From contig NZ_FOBF01000001.1 in the NCBI RefSeq assembly GCF_900109355.1, positions 1-64,000 of the forward strand: a stretch of DNA of 64,000 nt, read 5' to 3'. Each line of letters starts with the position of its first letter. Within the stretch, counting starts at the first letter, position 1. Below the pieces are notes generated by a model. The model saw nothing but the letters and a program-made list of their open reading frames with translations. It made no database searches and was not told where the DNA came from. The position numbers and the translations under genes are program-made. Shown here piece after piece: positions 35,960 to 44,804 of this stretch. Origin of the DNA: Nonomuraea pusilla (GTDB taxonomy: Bacteria > Actinomycetota > Actinomycetes > Streptosporangiales > Streptosporangiaceae).

Positions 35960-36439
35960 CTACTGGGCACCGGACGAGCGGCGGCGCCTGACGGCGAGGA
36001 ACGTGGCGGCGGCGCCCGCGAGCAGCAGGCCACCGCCAGTGATGGCCAGGGGCTGGATCGGCGCGCCGGTGAACGGCAGCTCGCCCCTGCCCGCCTGGGC
36101 GTGCGCCCCCGGTCCGCCCGGTCCGCCCGGCCCGCCGGGTCCACCCGGACCGCCGGGTCCGCCGGGACCCCAGGGGCCGCCGGGCCCGCCCGGACCCCAC
36201 GGCCCGCCCGGCCCCCAGGGGCCGCCGGCCCACAGGCCCGGGTCGAAGAACGCGAACGGGTCGAAGAACTCGTCCTCGAAGAACGGCGGCTCCGGCGGGC
36301 GCGGCGGGTACGGCGCAGGGGCCGCGACCACCGCGGTGGCCTCACCGACGGCGGCGGTCGCCGGTCCGACGGTGGCGCACGCGACCCCACTCCCGAGGGC
36401 GAGTGCGAGGATCAAAGGTCTAGTGATTTTTGCTGGCAT
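35960..36439 (-). CDS. LPFTG cell-wall-anchored protein with Gly-Gly-Pro repeats
   Basis: A 159-residue protein. The signal peptide (residues 1-29, ending ATAA) has GGGGAG six bases before the ATG. A Pro-rich segment with acidic-aromatic residues ([13 protein letters not shown]) follows. Then come about 45 residues of GGP/GPW repeats, and a sorting signal of LPFTG, a hydrophobic helix and RRRR at the C-terminus. Sortase should link it to peptidoglycan. The GGP run is collagen-like in composition but lacks strict Gly-X-Y. It forms a two-gene unit with the DUF4012 gene at the end of the polysaccharide locus. Its function is unknown. Confidence 0.88.
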   Translation of the reverse strand: MPAKITRPLILALALGSGVACATVGPATAAVGEATAVVAAPAPYPPRPPEPPFFEDEFFDPFAFFDPGLWAGGPWGPGGPWGPGGPGGPWGPGGPGGPGGPGGPGGPGGPGAHAQAGRGELPFTGAPIQPLAITGGGLLLAGAAATFLAVRRRRSSGAQ

Positions 36440-36756
36440 AGCGTACTCCCCGTTTCCTTACCCCGGGACGACGGAACGCGGCGCCGTGAACAGACGACGC
36501 CATGTTCTACGCAACGGTTATATGCGCTATGTCGTTGGTTACTCCCCGCGCCGTACCATTCTTACCGAATGATCGCCGATGGTTCTCCAACCATTGACGA
36601 TCACGGCCCTGACCTGGGGTGATGCAAGTGGTAGCGGCTTCGGCGCATGATGGTGCGCCGCGCGGGTAGGGGCGCTCTTCCACTAAATCCAGCTTTATTG
36701 GGAGTAGCCTGATTTATGCGTGCAAAACGGGCAAGCTGCTCTTTTTGTGGTGACGG
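36440..36756 (-). promoter_or_regulatory. 317-bp region upstream of the LPFTG gene
   Basis: Lower GC than its surroundings. On the minus strand TATAAC (36517-36522) is a plausible -10 for the LPFTG-DUF4012 unit, with a 77-base leader, but a matching -35 is not clear. The other end is just the 3' side of the PhzF-family gene. No RNA gene was recognised. Confidence 0.4.
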
Positions 36757-37521
36757 TCAGACGTGCAGCGTGCCCGACAGCACGGTCACGGCCCTGCCCG
36801 CCAGATGGACACGGTCGCCGTCCACCCGGACGTGCACCAGCCCGCCCCTGGCCGACAGTTGGGCGCCCACCATCTCGGCCCGCCCCAGCCGCCGGCCCCA
36901 GTACGGCGCCAGCGCGCAGTGCGCCGAACCCGTCACCGGGTCCTCCGGCACCCCCACGTTCGGGGCGAAGAACCGGGAGACGAAATCCGTGGACGTGCCG
37001 CGCGCCGTCACGATGATGCCCCGCGCGTCCACCGCCGCGAGCGCCCGGACGTCAGGGGCGAGCCCGCGCACGGTCTCCTCCGAGTCGAGCTCCACCAGCA
37101 GGTCGAGCGCGCTCCTCCCCACGTACGAGGGGGTCGCGCCGAGCGCCTTTTCCAGGCCCGCCGGAACAGTGTCCTGCGTCACTTCCTTGGCCGGGAAATC
37201 CATTGTGATCAAGTCGTCGGATCGACGATTCACCGTGAGCGTTCCGCTCGCGGTCGAGAATTCGACCGGGCCGCTCGCGGCGCCCGTCGAATACAGGACG
37301 TGGGCCGTGGCGAGCGTCGCGTGGCCGCAGAGGGTGACCTCCACCTTGGGGGTGAACCAGCGCAGCGTATCGCCGTGGAGGAACGCCGTCTCCGAGAGGT
37401 TCATCTCGGTCGCCACGCCCTGCATCCACGACTCACTCGCCGGAGAGTCCAGCAGGCAGACCGCCGCCGGATTACCCTGGAAAGCCTTGTCGGTGAAGGC
37501 GTCTACAGTGAAGAGCCGCAT
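36757..37521 (-). CDS. PhzF family isomerase-like protein
   Basis: A 254-residue protein with the PhzF fold. The N-terminal VDAFTDKAFQGNPAAVCLL and NLSETAFL contain the family's catalytic Glu region. LCGHATLATAHVL and GVPEDPVTGSAHCALAPYW follow. The family performs isomerisations through an active-site glutamate, but most members outside phenazine clusters have unknown substrates. No phenazine genes are nearby. The ATG at 37521 lacks a ribosome site but has TAGAGT seven bases upstream, which suggests a leaderless mRNA. Confidence 0.88.
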   Translation of the reverse strand: MRLFTVDAFTDKAFQGNPAAVCLLDSPASESWMQGVATEMNLSETAFLHGDTLRWFTPKVEVTLCGHATLATAHVLYSTGAASGPVEFSTASGTLTVNRRSDDLITMDFPAKEVTQDTVPAGLEKALGATPSYVGRSALDLLVELDSEETVRGLAPDVRALAAVDARGIIVTARGTSTDFVSRFFAPNVGVPEDPVTGSAHCALAPYWGRRLGRAEMVGAQLSARGGLVHVRVDGDRVHLAGRAVTVLSGTLHV

Positions 37522-37528
37522 GTCGCCG

Positions 37529-37534
37529 ACTCTA
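37529..37534 (-). promoter_or_regulatory. Putative -10 box for PhzF-family gene
   Basis: The minus strand reads TAGAGT followed by seven bases and the ATG at 37521. It fits a TANNNT -10 for a leaderless or nearly leaderless transcript; no clear -35 is seen. Confidence 0.45.
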
Positions 37535-37689
37535 TACGGGGGGCGGATATCCAGATGCAAGCGGGCTGCAAGCTGCACAAAATGGAATTAGGCCTGGGCG
37601 TGTCGCGTGGCGAATGCGGAATCGTCGGTTACCGTCCAATGTGTAGGGACGTGCCGATTACGGTGAGTTCCTGAGGAAAGGACAAGCCG

Positions 37690-38073
37690 ATGGGGGCAGT
37701 GCGCAAGGTGGTGACCTACCTTGGCCTGGGCGGAATCGACCATTACGACGACGGTTACGAGGACGACGGGCACTACGAGGACGAGTACGTGCCGGCGTCC
37801 GAGCGGGCCGCCAGGCGGTGGCGCGCGAACGTCGACCCGTCACGCATCGTGATGGTCCAGCCGCTCAAGTACAACGACGCACCGATGATCGGTCAGCATT
37901 TCCGCGAAGGCCAAACGGTGATCATGGACGTCACCGGCATGCCGATGCCCGAGGCGACCAGAATGGTCGACTTCGCCGCCGGCCTGGCCTTCGGCTGCGA
38001 GGGGCGGATCGAGCGCATCGCCGACCGCGTGTTCCTCCTCGCGCCGTCGCACGTGGAGATCGAGACGACATGA
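37690..38073 (+). CDS. sepF: SepF-family cell division protein paralogue
   Basis: A 127-residue protein. The N-terminal amphipathic membrane-binding segment (MGAVRKVVTYLGLGG) precedes an acidic, tyrosine-rich linker (HYDDGYEDDGHYEDEY). The SepF core follows (VMVQPLKYNDAPMIGQHF, VIMDVTGMPMPEATRMVDFAAGLAFG, DRVFLLAPSHVEI). SepF tethers FtsZ to the membrane. GGAAAGGAC precedes the ATG. The gene is not beside ftsZ or other dcw genes, so it is probably one of the extra SepF-like proteins of actinomycetes rather than the main one. Confidence 0.88.
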   Translation: MGAVRKVVTYLGLGGIDHYDDGYEDDGHYEDEYVPASERAARRWRANVDPSRIVMVQPLKYNDAPMIGQHFREGQTVIMDVTGMPMPEATRMVDFAAGLAFGCEGRIERIADRVFLLAPSHVEIETT

Positions 38074-38110
38074 CCGCAGGCGGCGGGCGGCGGCGAGCCG
38101 CCCGCACGCG

Positions 38111-39445
38111 CTAGGCGGCGCGCGGGCCGCGACGGACGAGCCGGGTGAGCTCGGCGGAGTCCTCCGCGGCCTGCTTCGCGCGCGTGTCCGCTTCGCGGGC
38201 GTACGCGTGCAGCGCCCAGACCGCGCCCTCGGCGAGCTCCTTCAGCTCGCCGACCCGCGCGGCCACGTACCGGGCATCCGACTCCGCGGCCTGGCGGCGC
38301 TGCCAGGCCAGCCAGCCCGCCACACCCAGCAGGGCGGCCCCCGCCACCGCGAGCAGCAGCACACCGGCGGCCACCGCGCCCGCCAGGCAGGCCACCGCCG
38401 CCACGGCCGGCGCGATCACCGTCCACGGCCGCCCCCTGGGGGCGTGGCCCTCGGCGACGATCGCCTGCTCGGCGGCCTCCAGCGAGCCCGCGTCGGGCCC
38501 CTCGGGACGCAGCAGGATCCGGTGGCCGAGCAGCGGCACCGTGATCGTGTCGGGCGGGGCCAGCCGGCTGTCGGCCTCCAGCTCCTCCGCCACGCCGCGC
38601 AGGATCGGCGCGGCCACATGCAGGGCGATCGCCGCGAGATGCGGGTCGGCCCCCGGCCGCAGGTCCTCCAGCAGGTACGCGTTGAGCGAGGCCATCGGAC
38701 CGGCCGGCCGCGTGGGGCCGATCAGCGAGCGCAGCACCACGACCGGCTCGTCCTCGGCCGACGCCGCGGCGGAGCCGCCCGCGCCGCTCCCGTGGTCGGC
38801 CTGCCGGGCCGACGTGATCTCGGCGCACCGCTTGCGCAGCCGCCCCAGGCGGGCCGCCGCCTGCGCGGGCCTGGCCAGCTCGGGGATCTCCGCCATCTCG
38901 GGGAAGTCGACCAGCGACGCAGGCACCACCACCGCCGGCTCGCCGGGGATGAGCGCCTGCACCCACTGCTCGGGGTCGGCGTGCTCGCCCACCGCGAGGG
39001 CGTCCAGCTTGCGCAGCACGAAGATCTTGCCGGCCGGCCCGTACGCGCCGCGCGCGGCGGCCAGCCACAGCGCCCGCTGGCCGTGGGTGACCGGACGGTC
39101 GAGCGACAGCTCGCCGAACGCGGTGCCGAGCCAGGAGGCGTGGATGCGGGTGCCGTGCCCGGACACCGCCAGCGCCAGGCACAGGAAGAGCGCGGTGCGC
39201 TGCTGGTCGCGACCCGCGGCCCTGCTCAGCGGCTCCAGCGGGTCGTCGCCGGCGAGGATCGCGACCAGCGCCTCGACCGCGGGTGGCAGCCAGTGACCGG
39301 GGACGTCGCGGAAGCCGGGTGCGGCGGGCGGAGCGGTGCCGTTCGCCGCCAGGTGCGTGAGCAGTGCCTCAGCGTAACGGTGGACTTCCGTAGCTGCCTG
39401 GGGGTTCGCAGTCAGGTCCGTGCTCAAGGCAGAGAACTCCCCCAT
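38111..39445 (-). CDS. Hypothetical two-TM protein with coiled-coil tail
   Basis: A 444-residue protein of no recognised family. The first 350 residues look soluble and Ala/Leu-rich, with a segment mentioning RDQQRTALFLCLALAVSG (about 79-97) that may be a buried helix. Two adjacent hydrophobic helices lie at about 345-385. An Ala/Glu-rich helical tail follows (about 388-435), likely coiled coil. The ATG has GAGG five bases upstream. It lies between sepF and argS, separated from argS by a strong hairpin. A role at the membrane is all that can be inferred. Confidence 0.65.
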   Translation of the reverse strand: MGEFSALSTDLTANPQAATEVHRYAEALLTHLAANGTAPPAAPGFRDVPGHWLPPAVEALVAILAGDDPLEPLSRAAGRDQQRTALFLCLALAVSGHGTRIHASWLGTAFGELSLDRPVTHGQRALWLAAARGAYGPAGKIFVLRKLDALAVGEHADPEQWVQALIPGEPAVVVPASLVDFPEMAEIPELARPAQAAARLGRLRKRCAEITSARQADHGSGAGGSAAASAEDEPVVVLRSLIGPTRPAGPMASLNAYLLEDLRPGADPHLAAIALHVAAPILRGVAEELEADSRLAPPDTITVPLLGHRILLRPEGPDAGSLEAAEQAIVAEGHAPRGRPWTVIAPAVAAVACLAGAVAAGVLLLAVAGAALLGVAGWLAWQRRQAAESDARYVAARVGELKELAEGAVWALHAYAREADTRAKQAAEDSAELTRLVRRGPRAA

Positions 39446-39484
39446 TTCGGCCTCAGTTCATGACCGCGTAAAGCCTAGCCGTTG

Positions 39485-39513
39485 GGGCGCGCCTCCTCGG
39501 TGGAGGCGCGCCC
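39485..39513. terminator. Perfect 12-bp GC-rich hairpin downstream of argS
   Basis: GGGCGCGCCTCC (39485-39496) pairs exactly with GGAGGCGCGCCC (39502-39513) around a five-base loop. It lies just after the argS stop and before the start of the 444-residue gene. There is no T-tract, as is common for actinobacterial terminators. Confidence 0.75.
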
Positions 39514-39547
39514 ACGGCGGAACGGGAGACTTCGAGCCAACCGGGTG

Positions 39548-41275
39548 TTACATGCGCTCGGGGACGGGGACGCCCAGAAGGTCGAGCCCCGTCTCCAGCA
39601 CGCGGAGCGTGAGCAGGCACAGCGCGAGCCTGCGCGCCCGCGTCTCCTCGTCGACCCCTTCCTTGACCACCGGGCACTGCTCGTAGAACGTGCTGAACAG
39701 GCTGGCCGTCTCGAAGAGGAACGCGCAGAGCCGGTGCGGCTCACAGGCCTCGGTGACCTGGGAGATCAGCTCGCCGAAGCCCAGCAGGTGCAGGCCCAGC
39801 GCCCGCTCGGCCGCCTCCGGCAGCCTGATCGGACCCTGCGCGTCGGCCGGGTCGAGGCCGGCCTTGCGGAAGATCGAGCGGATGCGGGCGGTGGCGTACT
39901 GCATGTACGGCCCGGTGTTGCCGGTGAAGCCGAGCATGCGGTCGAAGTCGAAGACGTACTCGCTGTCGTGGCTCACCGACAGGTCGGCGTACTTCACCGC
40001 GCCCATGCCGACCGCCAGCGCGATCTCGTCGCGGGTGGCCTCGTCGTAGCCGCGCTCGGCGATGGCCGCCGTGGCGCGGTCGACGGCCTCCTGCAGGAGG
40101 TCCATCAGCTTGATGGACTCGCCGGAGCGGGTCTTGAACCTGCGGCCGTCCTTGCCCAGCATCATGCCGATCTGGACGTGCTCGGCCGACACCGTGTCGG
40201 GCAGCCACCCGGCCATCCGCGCGGCGGCGAACACCATGCGGAAGTGCAGCGCCTGGTCGGCGCCGACGACGTACAGGATGCGGTCGGACTTCAGATCGTG
40301 GACCCGGTAGCGGACCGCCGCCATGTCGGTGCTGGCGTAACCGTAGCCGCCGTCGCTCTTCCTGACGATGAGCGGCAGCGGCCGGTCGTCGGAGCCGGTG
40401 AAGCCGGGCGGGAACACGCACAGCGCGCCCTCGCTGATCACCGCCGCGCCGGACTCCTGCAGGTCGTCGCAGGTCTTCTCCAGCATGGGGTTGTACATGC
40501 TCTCGCCCGCGATGTCGGCGTCGGTCAGCGTGACGCCGAGCATGTCGTAGACCTTGTTGAAGTAGCGGACGGTGGCGTCCATGAAGACGTGCCAGAGCCG
40601 CATCGTGTCGGGGTCGCCCGACTGCAGCGTGGTCACCCGGACCCGCGAGCGCAGCTTGAACGACTCGTCGCCGTCGAACTTGGCCCGCGCCGCCTGGTAG
40701 AACTCGGTGCCCTGACCGGCTTCGAGCTGCGCGACCGCGGCCTCCTCGCCGATGTCGAGCAGGTGCTCGATGAGCATGCCGAACGGCGTGCCCCAGTCGC
40801 CCAGGTGGTTCTGCCTGACGACCTTGTTGCCGAGGTGCTCGTTCAGCCGGGCCAGCGAGTCGCCCACGATCGTGGTGCGCAGGTGGCCGACGTGCATCTC
40901 CTTGGCCGCGTTCGGCGCGGAGTAGTCGATCACGACGGTCTGGGCCGGCGTGATCGTGCCCACGCCGAGGCGCGGGTCGGCCAGCATCCGGCCCGCCTCG
41001 GACTCGATCCACTCATCGGACAGCGTGATGTTGAGGAAGCCGGGCCCGCTCACCTCGACCGTGCCGGGGAAGCCGGAAAGCTCCGCCCTGATCGCCTCGG
41101 CGACCTCCCGCGGGGATCGTCGCAGCCGCTTGGCCAGGCTCATCGCGACGTTCGCCTGGAAGTCGGCGAACTGGGAGGGCCGGATCAGCGGGTCTGCGTC
41201 GGCGTGCTCGGCGCCGAACGCCGCGGCCAGCGCCTGCTGGACGCGCTCGGTGAGCACTTTCTGCGGGTCGGTCAT
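39548..41275 (-). CDS. argS: Arginyl-tRNA synthetase
   Basis: A 575-residue class I synthetase that charges tRNA-Arg. The N-terminal Add-1 domain (1-110) precedes the HIGH-type motif EMHVGHLRT (His about 128-131). VVGADQALHFRMVFAA and the KMSKS-equivalent loop MLGKDGRRFKTRSGESIKL follow; many ArgS proteins lack canonical KMSKS. The C-terminal anticodon-binding DALR domain includes TGPYMQYATARIRSIFRKA. Length is normal. The ATG overlaps the stop of the P-type ATPase gene (ATGA), so argS is translated in an operon with it. Confidence 0.96.
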   Translation of the reverse strand: MTDPQKVLTERVQQALAAAFGAEHADADPLIRPSQFADFQANVAMSLAKRLRRSPREVAEAIRAELSGFPGTVEVSGPGFLNITLSDEWIESEAGRMLADPRLGVGTITPAQTVVIDYSAPNAAKEMHVGHLRTTIVGDSLARLNEHLGNKVVRQNHLGDWGTPFGMLIEHLLDIGEEAAVAQLEAGQGTEFYQAARAKFDGDESFKLRSRVRVTTLQSGDPDTMRLWHVFMDATVRYFNKVYDMLGVTLTDADIAGESMYNPMLEKTCDDLQESGAAVISEGALCVFPPGFTGSDDRPLPLIVRKSDGGYGYASTDMAAVRYRVHDLKSDRILYVVGADQALHFRMVFAAARMAGWLPDTVSAEHVQIGMMLGKDGRRFKTRSGESIKLMDLLQEAVDRATAAIAERGYDEATRDEIALAVGMGAVKYADLSVSHDSEYVFDFDRMLGFTGNTGPYMQYATARIRSIFRKAGLDPADAQGPIRLPEAAERALGLHLLGFGELISQVTEACEPHRLCAFLFETASLFSTFYEQCPVVKEGVDEETRARRLALCLLTLRVLETGLDLLGVPVPERM

Positions 41276-43599
41276 GGTCTAAGGGTACCGGCGACCTTCA
41301 CCGCGACGCTGATCGCGGCGGCGGCCACCAGCGAGATGCCGACGGCGATCAGATCGTTGACCGCGTCGTCGGGCTGGAGCGCGAAGAAGTCCTGGACGAA
41401 CGGGATCGACAGCGCGATCACGAACAGCACCGCCATGGCCCCGACCAGCCCGGCCCGCCACCAGGTGAGCGGCCTGGCGATGAGCACCAGCACCCACCAG
41501 GTCGTGAGGAACAGCGTGATCACCGCCGACGTCTGGTCCTCGACCAGCGTGGACGTACCGGTGTGCACCGCCCAGAACGACAGCAGCACCGCGCCCGCGC
41601 ACAGCACCCCCGCCGGCACCGCGAAGCGCAGCACCCGCGGCACGAACCCCGGCTTCGAGCGCTCGAACGTGGGCGCGAGCGCCAGGAAGAACGCGGGGAC
41701 GCCGATCGTCAGGGCGTTGACCAGGGTGGAGTGCCGGGGCGCGAAGGGGAACATGACCCCGGCGACGCCGACCAGCAGCGAGAGCACGATCGCGTAGAAG
41801 GTCTTCGTGAGGAACAGGTTGGAGACCCGCTCGATGTTGGCGAGCACCCTGCGCCCCTCGCCCACGACGTACGGCAGCGTGGCGAACTTGTTGTCGAGCA
41901 GCACCACCTGCGCCACCGCCTTGGTGGCCGGGCTGCCCGCCCCCATGGCGATCCCGAGGTCGGCGTCCTTGAGCGCCAGCACGTCGTTGACGCCGTCGCC
42001 GGTCATCGCCACCGTGTGGCCCCTCGCCTGCAGCGCGCTGACGAACCTGCGCTTCTGCTGCGGCGTCACCCGGCCGAACACCGTGTTCGCGTCGAGCAGC
42101 TCGCCCAGCTTCGCCTCGTCGTCGTCCGGTAATGCGCGGGCGTCGACGGCGCGGTCGCCCCCCGGGATGCCGAGCCCGACGGCGATCGCGGAGACCGCCT
42201 CGGGGTTGTCGCCGGAGATCACCTTGACCGTGACGCCCTGCTTGGCGAAGTAACGCAGCGTCTCGTGGGCGTCGGGCCTGATGCGCTGCTTGAGCGTGAC
42301 CAGCGCCACCGCCTCGACCGGGCCGCCCTCGCCCGGCGTCGCCAGGCTGTCGGCGCGGCACAGCGCGAGCACGCGCGTGCCCGTGGCGGCCAGCTCGGCC
42401 GACCTGCGGTAGCCCTCGCCCTCCTGGAGGAGCACGTCGGGCGCGCCGAGCACCCACGCGCCCCGCTCGCCGAAGTCGGCCCCGCTCCACTTGCGCGCCG
42501 AGGAGAAGGGGACGGTCTCGCGGGCCGTCCAGCCGTCGGACCGGTCGCGGTAGTGGGCGCGGATGGCCTGCGCGGTGGGGTTGGGGTGGTCGTCGAGCCC
42601 GGCGACGGCCGCGAGCGCCTCCTCCACGGGCTCGCCGTCGCGCAGCGGCAGCACCTGCTCCAGCTCCATGCCGCCCGCGGTGAGGGTGCCGGTCTTGTCG
42701 AGGCACAGGACGTCCACCCTGGCCAGGCCCTCGATCGCGGGCAGCTCCTGCACCAGGCACCTGCGCCTGCCGAGCCTGACCACGCCGACGGCGAAGGCGA
42801 TCGACGTCATCAGCACCAGACCCTCCGGGATCATGGTGACGATGCCCGCGACCGCGCCCGTGATGGCGGTGCCGAAGTCGGCCGAGTGCTTGAGCTGGCT
42901 GTAGATGAGCAGCGCGCCGATCGGGATGACCAGCCAGGTGATGTACTTGATGAAGTTCGCGACGCCCTCGCGCAGCTCGGAGTGGGCGAGGTGGAACCTG
43001 CTCGCCTCCTCGGCCAGCTTCACCGCGTACGCGTCGGTGCCCACCCGCGTCGCCACGAACGCGCCCGAGCCCGCCACGGCGAAGCTGCCCGACAGCACCT
43101 GGTCGCCCGCGTGCTTGTGCACCGGGTCGGCCTCGCCGGTCAGCAGCGACTCGTCCACCTCCAGCCCCTCGGACCTGACGACCTCGCCGTCGACCAGCAG
43201 CCGGTCGCCCGCGCCGAGCAGGATCAGGTCGCCGAGCACCACCTCGTGCGGGTGGACGAGCCGCTCCTCGCCGTCGCGGCGCACCCGCACCGGCGCCTCG
43301 TTGACCACGGCGAGCCTGTCGAGCATGCGCTTGGCCCGCACCTCCTGGACGATGCCGATGAGCGCGTTGGCGACGATGACCAGGCCGAACAGGCCGTCCT
43401 GCCACTCGCCGAAGATCAGGATGAGCGCCCAGAGCACGCCGATGACCAGGTTGAACAGGGTGAAGACGTTCGCCCTGACGATCGCGCTCAGCGACCTGCT
43501 CGACCGGCGCGGCACGCGGTTGGTCTTCGCCGCCGCCGCCTGCGCCGAGGTGAGCCCCTGCTCAGAGGTGAGCCCGTGCGCCGAGGTGATGCCGTCCAC
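41272..43599 (-). CDS. P-type cation-transporting ATPase (CtpE-like)
   Basis: A 775-residue P-type ATPase with about ten TM helices. The phosphorylation motif DKTGTLT, actuator motif TGEADPV (TGEA rather than TGES), ion-site helix MIPEGLVLM and hinge GDGVNDVLALKDAD are present. This pattern matches the mycobacterial CtpE group, reported as a calcium importer. The N-terminus has a short degenerate repeat (GITSAHGLTSEQGLTSAQ). Start GTG at 43599; a G-run precedes it. Overlap with argS shows cotranscription. Substrate assignment is by family likeness only. Confidence 0.9.
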   Translation of the reverse strand: MDGITSAHGLTSEQGLTSAQAAAAKTNRVPRRSSRSLSAIVRANVFTLFNLVIGVLWALILIFGEWQDGLFGLVIVANALIGIVQEVRAKRMLDRLAVVNEAPVRVRRDGEERLVHPHEVVLGDLILLGAGDRLLVDGEVVRSEGLEVDESLLTGEADPVHKHAGDQVLSGSFAVAGSGAFVATRVGTDAYAVKLAEEASRFHLAHSELREGVANFIKYITWLVIPIGALLIYSQLKHSADFGTAITGAVAGIVTMIPEGLVLMTSIAFAVGVVRLGRRRCLVQELPAIEGLARVDVLCLDKTGTLTAGGMELEQVLPLRDGEPVEEALAAVAGLDDHPNPTAQAIRAHYRDRSDGWTARETVPFSSARKWSGADFGERGAWVLGAPDVLLQEGEGYRRSAELAATGTRVLALCRADSLATPGEGGPVEAVALVTLKQRIRPDAHETLRYFAKQGVTVKVISGDNPEAVSAIAVGLGIPGGDRAVDARALPDDDEAKLGELLDANTVFGRVTPQQKRRFVSALQARGHTVAMTGDGVNDVLALKDADLGIAMGAGSPATKAVAQVVLLDNKFATLPYVVGEGRRVLANIERVSNLFLTKTFYAIVLSLLVGVAGVMFPFAPRHSTLVNALTIGVPAFFLALAPTFERSKPGFVPRVLRFAVPAGVLCAGAVLLSFWAVHTGTSTLVEDQTSAVITLFLTTWWVLVLIARPLTWWRAGLVGAMAVLFVIALSIPFVQDFFALQPDDAVNDLIAVGISLVAAAAISVAVKVAGTLRP

Positions 43600-43642
43600 G
43601 CAAACCCCCCGTCCTCGTGGATCGCCTCACCACCTTACGGGT

Positions 43643-44662
43643 TCACCAGCGCCTGTGGTGGCGGGGAACGGCGTTGACGCGCTCCCCGATGCGGGCGACG
43701 ACGCCGCCCTTGGCGAGGTCGGCGGCGAGCTGGCAGGCGGCGCTGATCGCCGGGGCCCGCGACGAGCCGTGCGCGATGACGACCGTGCCGTTCAGCCCGA
43801 GCAGCACCGCGCCGCCGTGCGCCTCGGCGTCGAGGCGGCGGCGCAGCTCGCGCAGGCGCGAGCGCTGCAGCAGCGCGCCGAGCCTGGCCAGGCGTCCGGA
43901 GCCGATGGAGGTGCGCAGCTCGCCGAACGCGTAGCGGACGGCCCCCTCCATGGTCTTGAGCGCCACGTTGCCGGTGAAGCCGTCGGTGACGATGACGTCC
44001 GCCTTGCCCGCCAGCAGGTCGTAGCCCTCGACGTTGCCGATGAAGCGGACGCCGGGCGAGCCCTCCAGCAGCTCGTGCGCGCGTTTGACGAGCTTGTTGC
44101 CCTTCTCGGCCTCGCTGCCGATCGTCAGCAGGCCCACCCGGGGGTGCTCGACGCCGAACGCCAGCTCGGCGTAGGCCGTGCCGAGGTGCGCGAACTGCAC
44201 CAGCGCCTCGGGCTTGACCTCGGCGTTCGCGCCGGCGTCCAGCAGCACCGTGGGCGTCGGGACGGTCGGCAGCGCGACCGCGATGGCCGGGCGCAGCACG
44301 CCCTGCTGCGGCTTGAGCCTGAGGCGTCCCGTGGCGACGACGCCCGCCGTGGAGCCCGCCGACACGACCGCGCAGGCGTCGCCCCTGCGCACCAGGTGGC
44401 AGGCGACCGCGATGCTCGACCGGGGGCGGCGCAGGCTGGCCAGCGCCCCCTCGTCCATGGCGAGGGCCTCCTCGGCCCGTACGATCGGCACGTCGTTGGT
44501 CGCGTCGTGGTCGGCGAGCGCCTCGTACAGCACCCTGGGCGAGCCGACGAGCACCACCGAGAGCCCCCGCTCCCGCACGGCGTGCACGGCACCGGCCACG
44601 ATCTCGTGAGGGGCGTGGTCGCCGCCCATGGCGTCGAGCGCGACGGGCCTGCTCTCTGACAC
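43643..44662 (-). CDS. plsX: Phosphate acyltransferase PlsX
   Basis: A 339-residue enzyme making acyl-phosphate from acyl-ACP for phospholipid synthesis. Typical motifs are VALDAMGGDHAPHEIVAGA at residues 7-25, SAGSTAGVVATG, LDAGANAEVKPE, GLLTIGSEAEKGNKL and VIVTDGFTGNVALKTMEG. The GTG start at 44662 has a very good GAGGTGAT site five bases upstream. In many bacteria plsX lies with rpmF or fab genes; here it stands alone between the ATPase and a DUF1707 gene. Confidence 0.95.
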   Translation of the reverse strand: MSESRPVALDAMGGDHAPHEIVAGAVHAVRERGLSVVLVGSPRVLYEALADHDATNDVPIVRAEEALAMDEGALASLRRPRSSIAVACHLVRRGDACAVVSAGSTAGVVATGRLRLKPQQGVLRPAIAVALPTVPTPTVLLDAGANAEVKPEALVQFAHLGTAYAELAFGVEHPRVGLLTIGSEAEKGNKLVKRAHELLEGSPGVRFIGNVEGYDLLAGKADVIVTDGFTGNVALKTMEGAVRYAFGELRTSIGSGRLARLGALLQRSRLRELRRRLDAEAHGGAVLLGLNGTVVIAHGSSRAPAISAACQLAADLAKGGVVARIGERVNAVPRHHRRW

Positions 44663-44804
44663 TGATCACCTCGTACGGCATGCGAGCCCGCCGCCACGGC
44701 TTGGCCGGAACGCGGGCTCGGTATGTCCGCATCGTAGGCAAGGCAGGTGTCAGGCTAACCCCAGGGCAGACCCACTTAGTTCCCCGTACGGGGCCGTCCA
44801 GTCG

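Noticed and set aside
36119-36245. Perfect collagen-like Gly-Pro-Pro repeat on the + strand
   Set aside because: It is the reverse complement of GGP codons in the LPFTG gene. The minus frame has the signal peptide, sorting signal and ribosome site; the + frame has none of these.
39446-39547. tRNA gene beside argS
   Set aside because: The only structure is a 12-bp hairpin; no cloverleaf, anticodon arm or CCA end can be formed.
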